Below are positions 39,301-45,976 of a stretch of 45,976 nt of DNA, one piece after another; position 1 is the stretch's first letter; each line of letters begins with the position of its first letter. A model generated the notes under the pieces. That model did no database searches. It was not told the origin of the DNA and worked only from the letters and a program-made list of their open reading frames with translations. Made by a program: the position numbers and the translations under genes. Origin of the DNA: a virus. The stretch is taken from IMG/VR virus record IMGVR_UViG_3300021961_000163, positions 1 to 45,976 of that record, one strand, 5' to 3'.

Positions 39301-40540
39301 TGTAACTACAACTCCCACCTTCACTTCATCTGAGAAGAAGATTAAGGTTTACCACTCAAACCACTGTATGCATGACGTTTCTAACAATGTTACGGTCAGT
39401 GGCATCACTTCCGAAATTTCGGATACCTTCTTGACTTCTGCAATTTCTGCCACAGATACTAGCATTCAAGTCAACAATGCTTCTGCTTTCCATAAGATTA
39501 TTAATGGTCTATCCATTAGTAATGGTAACCCTGGTTATATCAAGATTGGAAATGAGATTATTGCATACTCTGCAATTAGTGGTGATGGTAAGACCATTAC
39601 TGCAATTACTAGAGGTGCCAATAACACCGCAGCCGCAGCACACGTCGATGAGTCTATCGTTGAGTGCTACAACCTTGACGGCATTCCTCTGATTGAAATC
39701 AATAAAACTCATAACTCTATCCTAAATCCAACTCTGGATAGTTATGAATTGGCAACTACATCTATTGCAAGAATTGGTATTTCTGGCGGTGGTACATTTG
39801 GTTATGCTACACAAAACATTCAGTATGAGACAATCATTCCTCAAGTTGAAAGAATGGTCCTTCCTGGTACTGAAGTTACTGCAAGACTCAATGCCATCAG
39901 CGGCACGTCGATCAGTGCTCCTACATTATCTGGATCCTTTGCTAATGATGGCATCTTTGATGATGTCCTTCTCAATGGAGATAACTATCTGACTTCGCCC
40001 AAACTAGTCTGCTCTTCTATCAACGAGTCTGAAGAGTTGGATAATGCTAAGTCCTTGAGAATGGATGTCACTCTAAGAAGCAACAATCCCAATATCTCTC
40101 CTGTGATTGATACTGATAGATTGTCTGCAATTCTTGTTATGAATCGCATTAACAAACCCGCTAGTGATGATTCTTCACTGCTAGCAGTTGGTGATGAAAA
40201 TGATGCGGTTTACATTACTAGAGTTGCAAATCTTACCAACGCTTCTGGTGCTATCAAACTGATCTTCAGCGCATGGCGTCCACCTAACACTGAGATCAAA
40301 GTGCTATATAGAGTGCGTCCACAAGGAAGCACGAGCTCGATTGAGACCTTCGGATTTGAATATTTCCCTCAACCTGCTAGCATCCCATCTACTTCGGAGC
40401 TCAGGGTATTTAGAGAATATCAGTACGAAGTATCTGGTTTGAGTTTCGATCAATATCAGATTAAGGTTGTGTTGCAGTCTACTAATCAGGCATACTCACC
40501 CATCGTCCAAGATATTAGAGCTATCGCACTTGCAGTATAA
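33323..40540 (+). CDS. DUF4815-type virion structural protein, 2405 aa
   Basis: The N-terminus (TPYYDDFDKAKNFYRVLYRP, then GYPIQARELTTMQSILQNQV) fits the DUF4815 family of phage structural proteins common in cyanophages. Beyond it are beta-rich modules: 'GE-I-G--S-A-A-V' units (for example TFISGETISG and FIVGETITGGSSTSTAVI), a conserved-looking block near 1650-1700 (WYDPLAQSFIVDEEGG, TMENGYPTT), and a fibre-type unit near 2072-2105 (IKIGNEIIAYSAISGD, ITRGANNT). The C-terminus resembles other cyanophage tail proteins, as I recall them. A baseplate or long-fibre-attachment role is inferred from its place just after gp8, where T4 has genes 9-12. No enzymatic motif, signal peptide or membrane segment was seen. 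Start: coupled to gp8 through TAATG. Confidence 0.78.
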   Translation: MAQNTNLNVTPYYDDFDKAKNFYRVLYRPGYPIQARELTTMQSILQNQVENVGSHLFKDGAMVIPGQVGYDLNVDAIMLQENFLGTNIEQYRNQLTGKIIEGLTTGVKAKVLYSIGATESEKGYITLYVKYIESGGVDQTQQTFQNNEQLITDAEITFGTTLIEIGSPFAQLLPTASIQKGSSAYIQSGVYFIRGFFVDVAEQYLLLDQYGSTPSYRVGLEIRESIVTPEDDLSLNDNAAGTSNYAAPGAHRFRITTALVKKVLSDDADKDFLELLRINGAKVEKLVDRSAYQELEKSLATRTYEESGDYTVKDFTIKLRENLDDGFNNGVYRSGDTTSSGLTASENLYSVEFAPGVAYVRGYRIKTLGPTYVDLEKPRDTKALSNNIIPFEMGNYSNVENVFGFPNISGSTVANSYQVVDLYDTKTVTPGVTSGNLIGYARCANFEYYDDPDNTQGNSDDRYKMNLFDLQMVTVVQLASAETLYQGSIVVGASSGARGYVIDTITASDDLPLYQVEGSFTEGETILVDGQAVQTISKVHTYKYSDVRQFVCRDESSSVVEFTADLILENAIRLSGDSFTYDATGGSENIVGLNSNFAIDLRPGDLIYFSPTEFVIVDLVNPTNLAASNIATIFNYSTQTVQVTPGSVFPSAGTYTTLVRYRGTLLDIRNANLLSEMPKKYIKSISDESMIVRRTFDGQTVSAAAISITLPENEQFISLSDTAYNITVLASTNGSYPVGTNIPLDTANAGNIGYGTLNVDRTTLTIENLTNITSCKITASVSKNVTTRKTKASNEMFVLKVDKTITNSDKQNYGLQYSNLYGTRIEDRELSLGLTDAYRLHAVYESTDDSDAIIPSITIVEPVFFAVGSYITGNSSAARAKVVEFQSANLKISIVYTDGTFISGETISGIDANGEPITAIINDSDGSVVIGSRVVTDNYFLEVAQTPFAYDTSRIVRKKGVTAPIRKLKVVLDYYSHSTTGDYFGGQSYLNTTYDEIPFFEVKFLADYLDFRPGVKNLYSGSGTVASPAFVNCSTFDFKSRVFSTGGSTSATIFDIPKIGEDFRCDFDWYLPRVDKAFLLPNGEFQLVKGKSAEAPQEPDNLKDGMLLGTLYHKPYGFDPEADVVINKSDNRRYTMRDIGSIERRLDQVEYYTSLNMLESDTFNTRILDSSGKDRLKNGFIVDDFTDHSKSETSHEDYNAALDFREGHMRASHYTTNVALQLNTGSSSNFQQTGPVITLPYTETLIIQQPYASRVENVNPFNVFTYIGRIDLTPASDDWVDTNRLPANVRQIEGNFQQVSSELNVDQNGFAPIEWGSWTTNWTGQAVIGSTTQYNSHWLAEDIGRSPNPGVWSGRGMRRINRVNTITVNESQTRSGIRTQVVPRIDRESLGDSILSQTAVPWMRSRNISIRVSRMKPRTRFFSFFDSTPINDYIIPKLIEVIKDSSLDSRTNATPFVVGETIEIRTPAATGRAELPKARFQVSSPNDFYEFNPYTNEEMPIDSYSSTSNFININTESLAEEAVGEYYGNFAVGDIVVGLTSGARAVVENRRVISDRLGQFGGSFFIPPPARDSNPRWATGSRTLRFSTSENDSRLAGAVASSAETVYEARGTLNTVQENILAVRNADIVRDTVTDARVTVSVRTETRQIGWYDPLAQSFIVDEEGGVFLTSVDVYFNTKDDNIPISMQIRTMENGYPTTTILPFSDVTLTPNEVQLSETAAVPTKFTFRAPVYIPQSIEHCFVILSDSNSYQVWISRMGDLDITGDRTISDQPYAGVLFKSQNASTWTADQYEDLKFGIYKATFNNISPAQLVLNNSGLGVGNGGILNLRRDPIQTFTPGLQLITDATVYPYTVGARIIQKTSNAQGTIRTVETGVSGVILTVEDITGVFQQGSNTGGTITFPIISSKTTATITVSGATGDFIVGETITGGSSTSTAVITDWNSGTNTLLVNYVSDDFTLSETITATGGVTATISTATYAGDAVVASAVQTPYVTTTPTFTSSEKKIKVYHSNHCMHDVSNNVTVSGITSEISDTFLTSAISATDTSIQVNNASAFHKIINGLSISNGNPGYIKIGNEIIAYSAISGDGKTITAITRGANNTAAAAHVDESIVECYNLDGIPLIEINKTHNSILNPTLDSYELATTSIARIGISGGGTFGYATQNIQYETIIPQVERMVLPGTEVTARLNAISGTSISAPTLSGSFANDGIFDDVLLNGDNYLTSPKLVCSSINESEELDNAKSLRMDVTLRSNNPNISPVIDTDRLSAILVMNRINKPASDDSSLLAVGDENDAVYITRVANLTNASGAIKLIFSAWRPPNTEIKVLYRVRPQGSTSSIETFGFEYFPQPASIPSTSELRVFREYQYEVSGLSFDQYQIKVVLQSTNQAYSPIVQDIRAIALAV

Positions 40541-40542
40541 TT

Positions 40543-40779
40543 ATGTCCCGTCTTCCAATTAAAGGAAAACAAGATTGGTTTAAAGATACATTTAGCGGAG
40601 CTATTGATTGTGCCAATAGCTCTGAGTATGAAACCTATATGATTAGTGTGGAGGCACAGAGAAAAAAGGAGTTAGAAATCCAAGCTTTACAAAGCGACGT
40701 TTCTGCTCTAAAATCTGATATGAGTGACATCAAATCACTCTTACTAACGTTAGTCCAAAAACAAAATCATGACGATTGA
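40543..40779 (+). CDS. Small coiled-coil hypothetical protein, 78 aa
   Basis: The protein begins MSRLPIKGKQDWFKDTFSG, with an internal SSEYETYMISVEAQRKKE, and then has a heptad pattern (LQSDVSALKSDMSDIKSLLL) typical of a parallel coiled coil. The pattern resembles small proteins that follow large structural genes in other cyanophages; the function is unknown. It begins three bases after the 2405-residue gene and overlaps the next gene by 11 bases, so the three are one transcription unit. A chaperone or fibre-connector role is possible from the coiled coil and context, without direct evidence. Confidence 0.75.
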   Translation: MSRLPIKGKQDWFKDTFSGAIDCANSSEYETYMISVEAQRKKELEIQALQSDVSALKSDMSDIKSLLLTLVQKQNHDD

Positions 40780-40978
40780 AAAAGTAACTCAAGAAGAAAT
40801 GCTCCGCCAGTTTACAGAAAAATTTGGTGCTTTGCGGGATGAAAATAATAAACTTGCCGCAAAAATTAAGGAGAATGAAGTGACGATGCTAAAACTCCAA
40901 GGTGCAATTGAAACGCTGGAGTATTACAAAGAGGAGGAGACTGCTTCACATCCTCCCGACGAAGTAGACGCAGAATGA
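40769..40978 (+). CDS. Small helical hypothetical protein, 69 aa
   Basis: The protein begins MTIEKVTQEEMLRQFTEKFG and is almost wholly helical, with heptad-like LRDENNKLAAKIKENEVTM and an acidic tail ending PPDEVDAE. It is probably a coiled-coil partner of the preceding protein, with which it overlaps by 11 bases. Function and family are unknown to me, although similar pairs occur near tail genes in cyanophages. A strong terminator begins four bases after its stop, so it is the last gene of the unit. Confidence 0.72.
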   Translation: MTIEKVTQEEMLRQFTEKFGALRDENNKLAAKIKENEVTMLKLQGAIETLEYYKEEETASHPPDEVDAE

Positions 40979-40981
40979 AAC

Positions 40982-41004
40982 GGGGGGCATTTGCCCCCTT
41001 TTTA
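40982..41004 (+). terminator. Strong rho-independent terminator
   Basis: GGGGGC at 40983-40988 pairs perfectly with GCCCCC at 40993-40998 around a 4-base loop and is followed by five Ts. It directly follows the 69-residue gene and would end the transcript that carries gp8 and the 2405-residue gene. Confidence 0.92.
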
Positions 41005-41009
41005 TTTGA

Positions 41010-41017
41010 CATAAATA
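41010..41017 (+). promoter_or_regulatory. Late promoter box CATAAATA
   Basis: CATAAATA matches the T4 late box at seven of eight positions. It lies immediately downstream of the terminator and 36 bases upstream of the tail fibre ATG, so the fibre has its own late transcript. Confidence 0.75.
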
Positions 41018-41053
41018 ACTCAGAAGCATTAACTAATCGGGTTGTCGTAAAAA

Positions 41054-44000
41054 ATGGCAAATAGAATTCAACTAAGAAGAGGTGGCGCTCAGGAATGGGC
41101 AAACGCAAACCCCACGCTTGCTCAAGGCGAATTAGGAATCGAGCTAGACACAGGTCGCTTCAAGATCGGTGATGGCGTTACTGCATGGAACTCTCTTAGA
41201 TATGAGAGACCTATTGAGTCAACATCCAACACTGCAAACACTCTTGTGCAGCGTGATGCTGACGGTAACTTCTCCGCAGGTACTATTACCTCCACTCTGA
41301 TCGGTAATGCTTCTACCGCTTCTAGACTTGCTTCAACACGTCAGATTCAGTTATCGAATGACGTGCAGGGATCTGGTCTATTTGATGGATCTGCTAACCT
41401 GAATATTAATGCTGAGTTAACACTCGTCTCCACTCTTCCTCACTACGACGGCACCAATAATCCCACTGGCACATACACCAAACTTGAGGTTGATGCAAAG
41501 GGAAGAATTAAATCCGCATCTAATCCCACAACCATTCAAGCATATGGATTAGATACTGGTGTTGAAGGTACTGGTGCTCAACCATATGACAATGACCTTG
41601 CTTCACTTGCTGGTCTAACAACTACTGGTTACCTTTCTAGGGTTGCTGGTGGTGATATTAGGACAAGAGATATTGTTGGTACTGCTGGAAGAATTTCTTC
41701 TGCAAACTCAAACGGTGTTTCTGGTAATACCCAATTAGACCTGATCAACACAACCGTTGTCCCTGGTAACTATAATACTGAGTCCTTAGCATCAGTATCC
41801 TCTAATGGTGGAAACAACGAACCATTTGGATCTGAAACTGTAAACGCTACGAAATTTACAGTTGATCAATGGGGTCGTTTTACCAGTGCAACCAATGTCC
41901 CCATTGCTACTGCAAGAGAAGGTAGCAAGTATGCGGCATATGGTGCTGGTACATCTTATAATAGATACGATATTATCGAGACTGGCAACAATGTCTATCA
42001 ATCCATTACGAATATTTCTGCGGGTGGTGGTGCCCCAACTCATACTGATGCTAGCGATACTGGAGGATGGAGGTTCCTCGCGGCTGCGGCAACAGAGCAG
42101 AAGGGATTGGCTTCCTTTGCACAGGAGGATTTCGACGTTGACAACAACGGGCACGTTACCATCGCCGCCCTCGGTGTAGATAATACTCAACTCCAAAACA
42201 ACAGAATCTCCTTTGCAGATGGCAACACTAAGGAAGATTTTGAATTAGATCAAGAATTAACTGCAACCACAGGTTATCGTGGTTTCAATTACCTCAACTA
42301 TGTAAAGGTAAATAACGTTTCGGGTAGTCTTCTATTTGGTGCAAATAACACTGGTGATGGTGGCAATGGAGAAGTTGATATTAATGTAAGGACATATTTC
42401 AGCGATCCAGATATTACATTTGATGGTGCTTTAGATCAGACAATTGATAAGACTGCTGATGGTAATTTCACCATTCAAACAACCCAAAATAGTGCATCTG
42501 CACGAGCATTTAATCTTGCAATTACTAATGCAGGTGCTGGTACCAGCACATTAAATGTCACTGCTGAAGATGTTGTTAATATACAGGCAAGTGATGCAAA
42601 TGGTAAAGTCCATGTTGAAGACGCTCGTTTCCAAAGCAACTATATTGCTACAACTAATGCGACCCTCAACCTTGATCCTGGCGATGACCGCGCCACTACT
42701 GGCACCGTTAGAATCTGGGGCGATTTACAGGTTGACGGCACCACGACGACAGTCAATTCGACGACCCTTCAGGTGGATGACCCCATTATTACTCTTGGTG
42801 GTGATACTGCTCCTGTTGCTGATGATAACCTTGATAGAGGAATCGAATTTAGGTATTATGACACTGCTGCAAAGCTTGGTTTCTATGGATATGATGATTC
42901 GTACACTGATCTTGCGGGTCATGTCGGTGGATTCAGATTCCTATACGATGCTACTAACACTTTTGAGGTATTCAGTGGCACCGACGCTGGTCTGATCGGA
43001 GGTAACCTTAAACTAACTACCAACACCAACTCCACTTCCAATACTACTGGTGACCTTGTAGTTGCTGGTGGTGTTGGCATTACTCAAGATGTCAACATTG
43101 GTGGTCTGGTTGATATTGATAGCACTCTGCGCGTCCACAGCACCTCTCGCTTTGATGACAATATGGTCATTCAAGGTGCTTCTAAGACACTGCAACTGAA
43201 TAATGGTACTGGCACAACTCGTATTGAGTTGCAATCTACAACTGGTAATGCTTCTTTCTACGGTATTGTAGACATTACAAATGACCTTAACGTCAACACT
43301 AATAAATTTAATGTTGCTTCTGCAACTGGTAACACCCTCATTGCAGGCACACTTGGAGTAACAGGTCAAACAACTCTGACAGGTGCTCTAGATCTCAACA
43401 ACACTCTGAATGTTGCTGGTCTTGTTTATCTTGAGAATGTTGATGAACCAACCATTACTCTTAATGGTACATCTGGTCTATATGAGATTCAATCTAGTGA
43501 TTATGGTGCATTCCGACTTGATGGTGGTGGATACATTGAAGGTGATGTGCTCTTCAATAGTGACCTATATGTCAATGGTACAATCATTCAGAAAGAAGAC
43601 GTTACAGCAAACTACTCCAGACAAAACTACTTAGAAGTCAGATATAAACTCCGCACTGGCACCAGAGCAGCATATACACCTTCCTATGCTACCGATGATA
43701 CTTCCAACCTGAGAGTCTATGGTGGTGCTGGTATTGCTAGCGATCTTTATGTTGGCGATGACTTCTATATTGGTAAGGTCAATAGCGGTGATACTATTGA
43801 ATTCCAAGTCCTTGGTGAGAGTGGTAATACCACAATCGGTCGCTCTGGTGCAGGCACGGCATCTGTCGGCACACTAACTGTCCATGGTAATGTCACCTTC
43901 AATAGAGATCTATTCGCTAACGGTAATATTACTCTCGGCAATGCTACTAGTGATACTCTGACTGTCCAAGCAAACTCTGAGTTTAATGGCACTGTTGATG

Positions 44001-45976
44001 TTGATGCAGACTTTGCTGTTAGAAGTGGCACGACAGATAAATTCTTCGTCGATAACGTCACAGGCAATACTGATATTCAAGGCACTCTAGACGTTAATGG
44101 CGCAACAACAATCACAAACACCCTCAACGTCACTAACGGCGTTGACTTTGATCAAACTCTCAATGTTGATGGTGCCGTTGATTTCAATAGCACTTTGGTT
44201 GTTGACGGTCAAACAACTATCTACGATTCTCTGATTCTTAGATCCGATAATGAAGTCTTCTCTATTGGCACTGGAGCAAATGTCGAGAAATTTAGCGTTG
44301 ACTTCGATAACGGCAACACAAACATTATCGGCACGCTAACCGTTGGCGATGCAACTCAGATTAATGACACCTTCGGTGCATCGGGTATCGTCACTTTCAC
44401 AAACAACACTGATCAGACACTTACAGGACTCTATGGTGCCGATGGTGCTGTAAGACTGACTGGTGGTGCTGCAATCCAAAGAAACCTCGCTGTTGGCGGC
44501 AACATGCGTGTCTATGGTGACTTTGAGATTTCTGGTAGCACAACTCAGTCTGGTAACACTGGATTCAGTGGTCGTGTTTCGATTACTAATACTTCTGATG
44601 CTACATCATTCACAGATAATACTGTTGCTCTTACCGTTGACGGTGGATTCAGAGCAAGCAAGAATGCATGGGTCGGTGGCGACTTCCATGTATGGGATGC
44701 TGTCAATTCTAGAGATGCATTCGTTGTTGATGTAAGTACTGGTGATGCTACACTGCACAATACTCTGACTGTTGGGGGAGACCTAGTTGTAAATGGAACA
44801 ACAACTACTGTTAATTCTACGGTCACAACTCTCGATGACCCTATCGTTACTCTGGGTGGTGACACAGCACCAACGAGCAACGACGCTAAAGATCGTGGTG
44901 TTGAATTCCGTTATTACGACGGCACTGCGAAAATTGGTTTCTTCGGCTTTGATAGATCCGCGCAACAATTTGCATTCTTAACTAGTGCAACTAATGCTGC
45001 TGAGGTGCTCACTGGCACAGATGGTGCTCTTCGTGCTGGTAGTCTGAATCTGACTGGTACAGGCACTACCTTAGACGTTGATGCCAATGCCAACATTGAT
45101 GGCACCCTGACTGTTGATGGACAAATCATCTCCCAGGTTGCTTCTGGTCCTGCTCTGGTTATTCCCAATACAACCAAGATTAATAACCTTAATGCTGACC
45201 TTCTGGATGGTTTCACAACTGCATCTACAAATACAGCATCTACTGTTGTTGTTAGAGATGCTTCTGGAAACTTTGCTGCGAATATCCTCACAGTTGCCTC
45301 TGGCACTGGCGCAGGCGCAGGTATCCAAGGTAACGCACTAACTGCTGATACACTGAAGACTGCTCGCACAATTACTGTTGATGGTGTTGTTGATGGTAGC
45401 GTATCCTTCAATGGTGGAGCAAACGTCACAATCAGCACAACATTTAATGATAGTGACATCACTGCACTTGCTGCTCAGACTGGCACAGGTCTCGTAACAC
45501 GCACTGCTACTGGCACTTACGCTCAACGCACTCTGCAAGTTACAGCATCCTCTGGTATTACACTTACCAATGCTGATGGTGTTGCTGGCAACCCAACTAT
45601 TAACGTTGCTTCTGCTAGCACAAACGCTTCAAACAACCTAGTCAAGCGTGATGCATCTGGTAACTTTGCTGCTAACGTCATCACTGCTGATCTGGTAGGC
45701 GATGTAACTGGTCAGGTTTCCAGCATCGCAAATCACAGCACAACCAATCTGACTGAGGGGACTAACCTCTACTTCACAAATGAGCGTGTTGATGATCGTG
45801 TTGCTGCTCTGATTGCTGGTGGCACTGGCATCACTGCTACCTACAACGATGCAGGTAACCTACTCACCCTGAGCGCAGAGTTTACTGAGTTTGATACCGA
45901 TGACATCACTGAAGGTACAGTTAACCTCTACTATACCAATGCCCGTGCTGATGCTCGTATTGCACTTCAAGTTGGT
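41054..45976 (+). CDS. Tail fibre protein with Mtd-type N-terminus (3' end outside window)
   Basis: The frame is open from ATG 41054 to the last base (1641 codons seen, no stop), so the gene is incomplete here. The N-terminus (IQLRRGGAQEWANANPTLAQ, then GELGIELDTGRFKIGDG) is the short domain found at the start of many phage fibres and of the Bordetella phage Mtd protein. The rest is Thr/Gly/Asn-rich beta shaft: VQRDADGNFSAG and VKRDASGNFAAN type units, an 'LYFTNERVDDRV' unit repeated as LYYTNARADARI at the edge, and two copies of a DDPI-TLGGDTAP block. It has its own late promoter and no clear ribosome binding site. It is likely a trimeric fibre used in host recognition. The tip that decides specificity is not in the window. 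Confidence 0.85.
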   Translation, partial: MANRIQLRRGGAQEWANANPTLAQGELGIELDTGRFKIGDGVTAWNSLRYERPIESTSNTANTLVQRDADGNFSAGTITSTLIGNASTASRLASTRQIQLSNDVQGSGLFDGSANLNINAELTLVSTLPHYDGTNNPTGTYTKLEVDAKGRIKSASNPTTIQAYGLDTGVEGTGAQPYDNDLASLAGLTTTGYLSRVAGGDIRTRDIVGTAGRISSANSNGVSGNTQLDLINTTVVPGNYNTESLASVSSNGGNNEPFGSETVNATKFTVDQWGRFTSATNVPIATAREGSKYAAYGAGTSYNRYDIIETGNNVYQSITNISAGGGAPTHTDASDTGGWRFLAAAATEQKGLASFAQEDFDVDNNGHVTIAALGVDNTQLQNNRISFADGNTKEDFELDQELTATTGYRGFNYLNYVKVNNVSGSLLFGANNTGDGGNGEVDINVRTYFSDPDITFDGALDQTIDKTADGNFTIQTTQNSASARAFNLAITNAGAGTSTLNVTAEDVVNIQASDANGKVHVEDARFQSNYIATTNATLNLDPGDDRATTGTVRIWGDLQVDGTTTTVNSTTLQVDDPIITLGGDTAPVADDNLDRGIEFRYYDTAAKLGFYGYDDSYTDLAGHVGGFRFLYDATNTFEVFSGTDAGLIGGNLKLTTNTNSTSNTTGDLVVAGGVGITQDVNIGGLVDIDSTLRVHSTSRFDDNMVIQGASKTLQLNNGTGTTRIELQSTTGNASFYGIVDITNDLNVNTNKFNVASATGNTLIAGTLGVTGQTTLTGALDLNNTLNVAGLVYLENVDEPTITLNGTSGLYEIQSSDYGAFRLDGGGYIEGDVLFNSDLYVNGTIIQKEDVTANYSRQNYLEVRYKLRTGTRAAYTPSYATDDTSNLRVYGGAGIASDLYVGDDFYIGKVNSGDTIEFQVLGESGNTTIGRSGAGTASVGTLTVHGNVTFNRDLFANGNITLGNATSDTLTVQANSEFNGTVDVDADFAVRSGTTDKFFVDNVTGNTDIQGTLDVNGATTITNTLNVTNGVDFDQTLNVDGAVDFNSTLVVDGQTTIYDSLILRSDNEVFSIGTGANVEKFSVDFDNGNTNIIGTLTVGDATQINDTFGASGIVTFTNNTDQTLTGLYGADGAVRLTGGAAIQRNLAVGGNMRVYGDFEISGSTTQSGNTGFSGRVSITNTSDATSFTDNTVALTVDGGFRASKNAWVGGDFHVWDAVNSRDAFVVDVSTGDATLHNTLTVGGDLVVNGTTTTVNSTVTTLDDPIVTLGGDTAPTSNDAKDRGVEFRYYDGTAKIGFFGFDRSAQQFAFLTSATNAAEVLTGTDGALRAGSLNLTGTGTTLDVDANANIDGTLTVDGQIISQVASGPALVIPNTTKINNLNADLLDGFTTASTNTASTVVVRDASGNFAANILTVASGTGAGAGIQGNALTADTLKTARTITVDGVVDGSVSFNGGANVTISTTFNDSDITALAAQTGTGLVTRTATGTYAQRTLQVTASSGITLTNADGVAGNPTINVASASTNASNNLVKRDASGNFAANVITADLVGDVTGQVSSIANHSTTNLTEGTNLYFTNERVDDRVAALIAGGTGITATYNDAGNLLTLSAEFTEFDTDDITEGTVNLYYTNARADARIALQVG
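42731..42898 (+). repeat. Fibre internal repeat, copy 1
   Basis: This copy encodes VDGTTTTVNSTTLQVDDPI followed by TLGGDTAP, a DRGIEFRYYD segment and GFYGYDD. It is closely matched by the copy at 44789-44953, 2058 bases (686 residues) downstream. Confidence 0.85.
44789..44953 (+). repeat. Fibre internal repeat, copy 2
   Basis: This copy encodes VNGTTTTVNSTVTTLDDPI, TLGGDTAP, DRGVEFRYYD and GFFGFD. It is the second copy of the block at 42731-42898, in the same frame and orientation. Confidence 0.85.

Overview
The window looks like part of the genome of a T4-like cyanomyovirus, a marine phage of Synechococcus or Prochlorococcus. Every gene I can support lies on the + strand. Three proteins are recognisable T4 baseplate wedge proteins (gp25, gp6, gp8). 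They sit with the large modular virion proteins typical of cyanophages (a DUF4815-type N-terminus, an Mtd-type fibre N-terminus, a gp9/gp10-type N-terminus), and several genes are preceded by T4-like late promoter boxes of the form NATAAATA. The phage identity is inferred from protein motifs and gene order remembered from T4 and cyanophages. No database search was possible.

Layout. 1-800: a consensus sigma70-type promoter, a structured leader, two small cyanophage-type hypothetical genes and a rho-independent terminator, i.e. a short unit read by the unmodified host polymerase. 800-1715: a small intergenic region and three small genes, one of them an AbrB/MazE-like 57-residue protein. 1715-4945: an 855-residue virion protein of unknown role, a PAAR-like spike tip (counterpart of T4 gp5.4) and a 45-residue very basic protein. 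4970-33323: the baseplate wedge block, with a 61-residue gene, gp25, gp6, an 18.65-kb gene for a 6217-residue protein, a 407-residue protein with a gp9/gp10-type N-terminus, a 1393-residue modular protein and gp8. 33323-40978: a 2405-residue DUF4815-type structural protein and two small coiled-coil proteins, closed by a strong terminator. 41054-45976: a late promoter and a long tail fibre gene that runs off the window.

Main interpretation. The 6217-residue protein occupies the T4 gene 7 position (between 6 and 8). It carries three separated segments that resemble the C-terminal half of T4 gp7, near residues 17-60, 640-730 and 3480-3520. I therefore read it as a gp7 whose core has been interrupted and extended by thousands of residues of inserted modules: GSGY beta-repeats, a YHYH-like domain, a propeller-like stretch, two LamG-like domains, Cys-marked helical repeats and a carbohydrate-binding-like jelly roll. 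Some of these modules, notably the GSGY repeat and a second 'GE-I-G' unit, recur in the neighbouring structural proteins and are inserted even into gp8.

Most unusual content. Two adjacent virion proteins, of 407 and 1393 residues, each carry an apparently intact type-1 copper ligand set (His, then Cys-x2-His-x2-Met) in a cupredoxin-like context. At least one further cupredoxin-like copy has lost its ligands and is nested inside a YHYH-like domain. Together the genes encode the baseplate, the spike tip and much of the host-contact apparatus of the particle.
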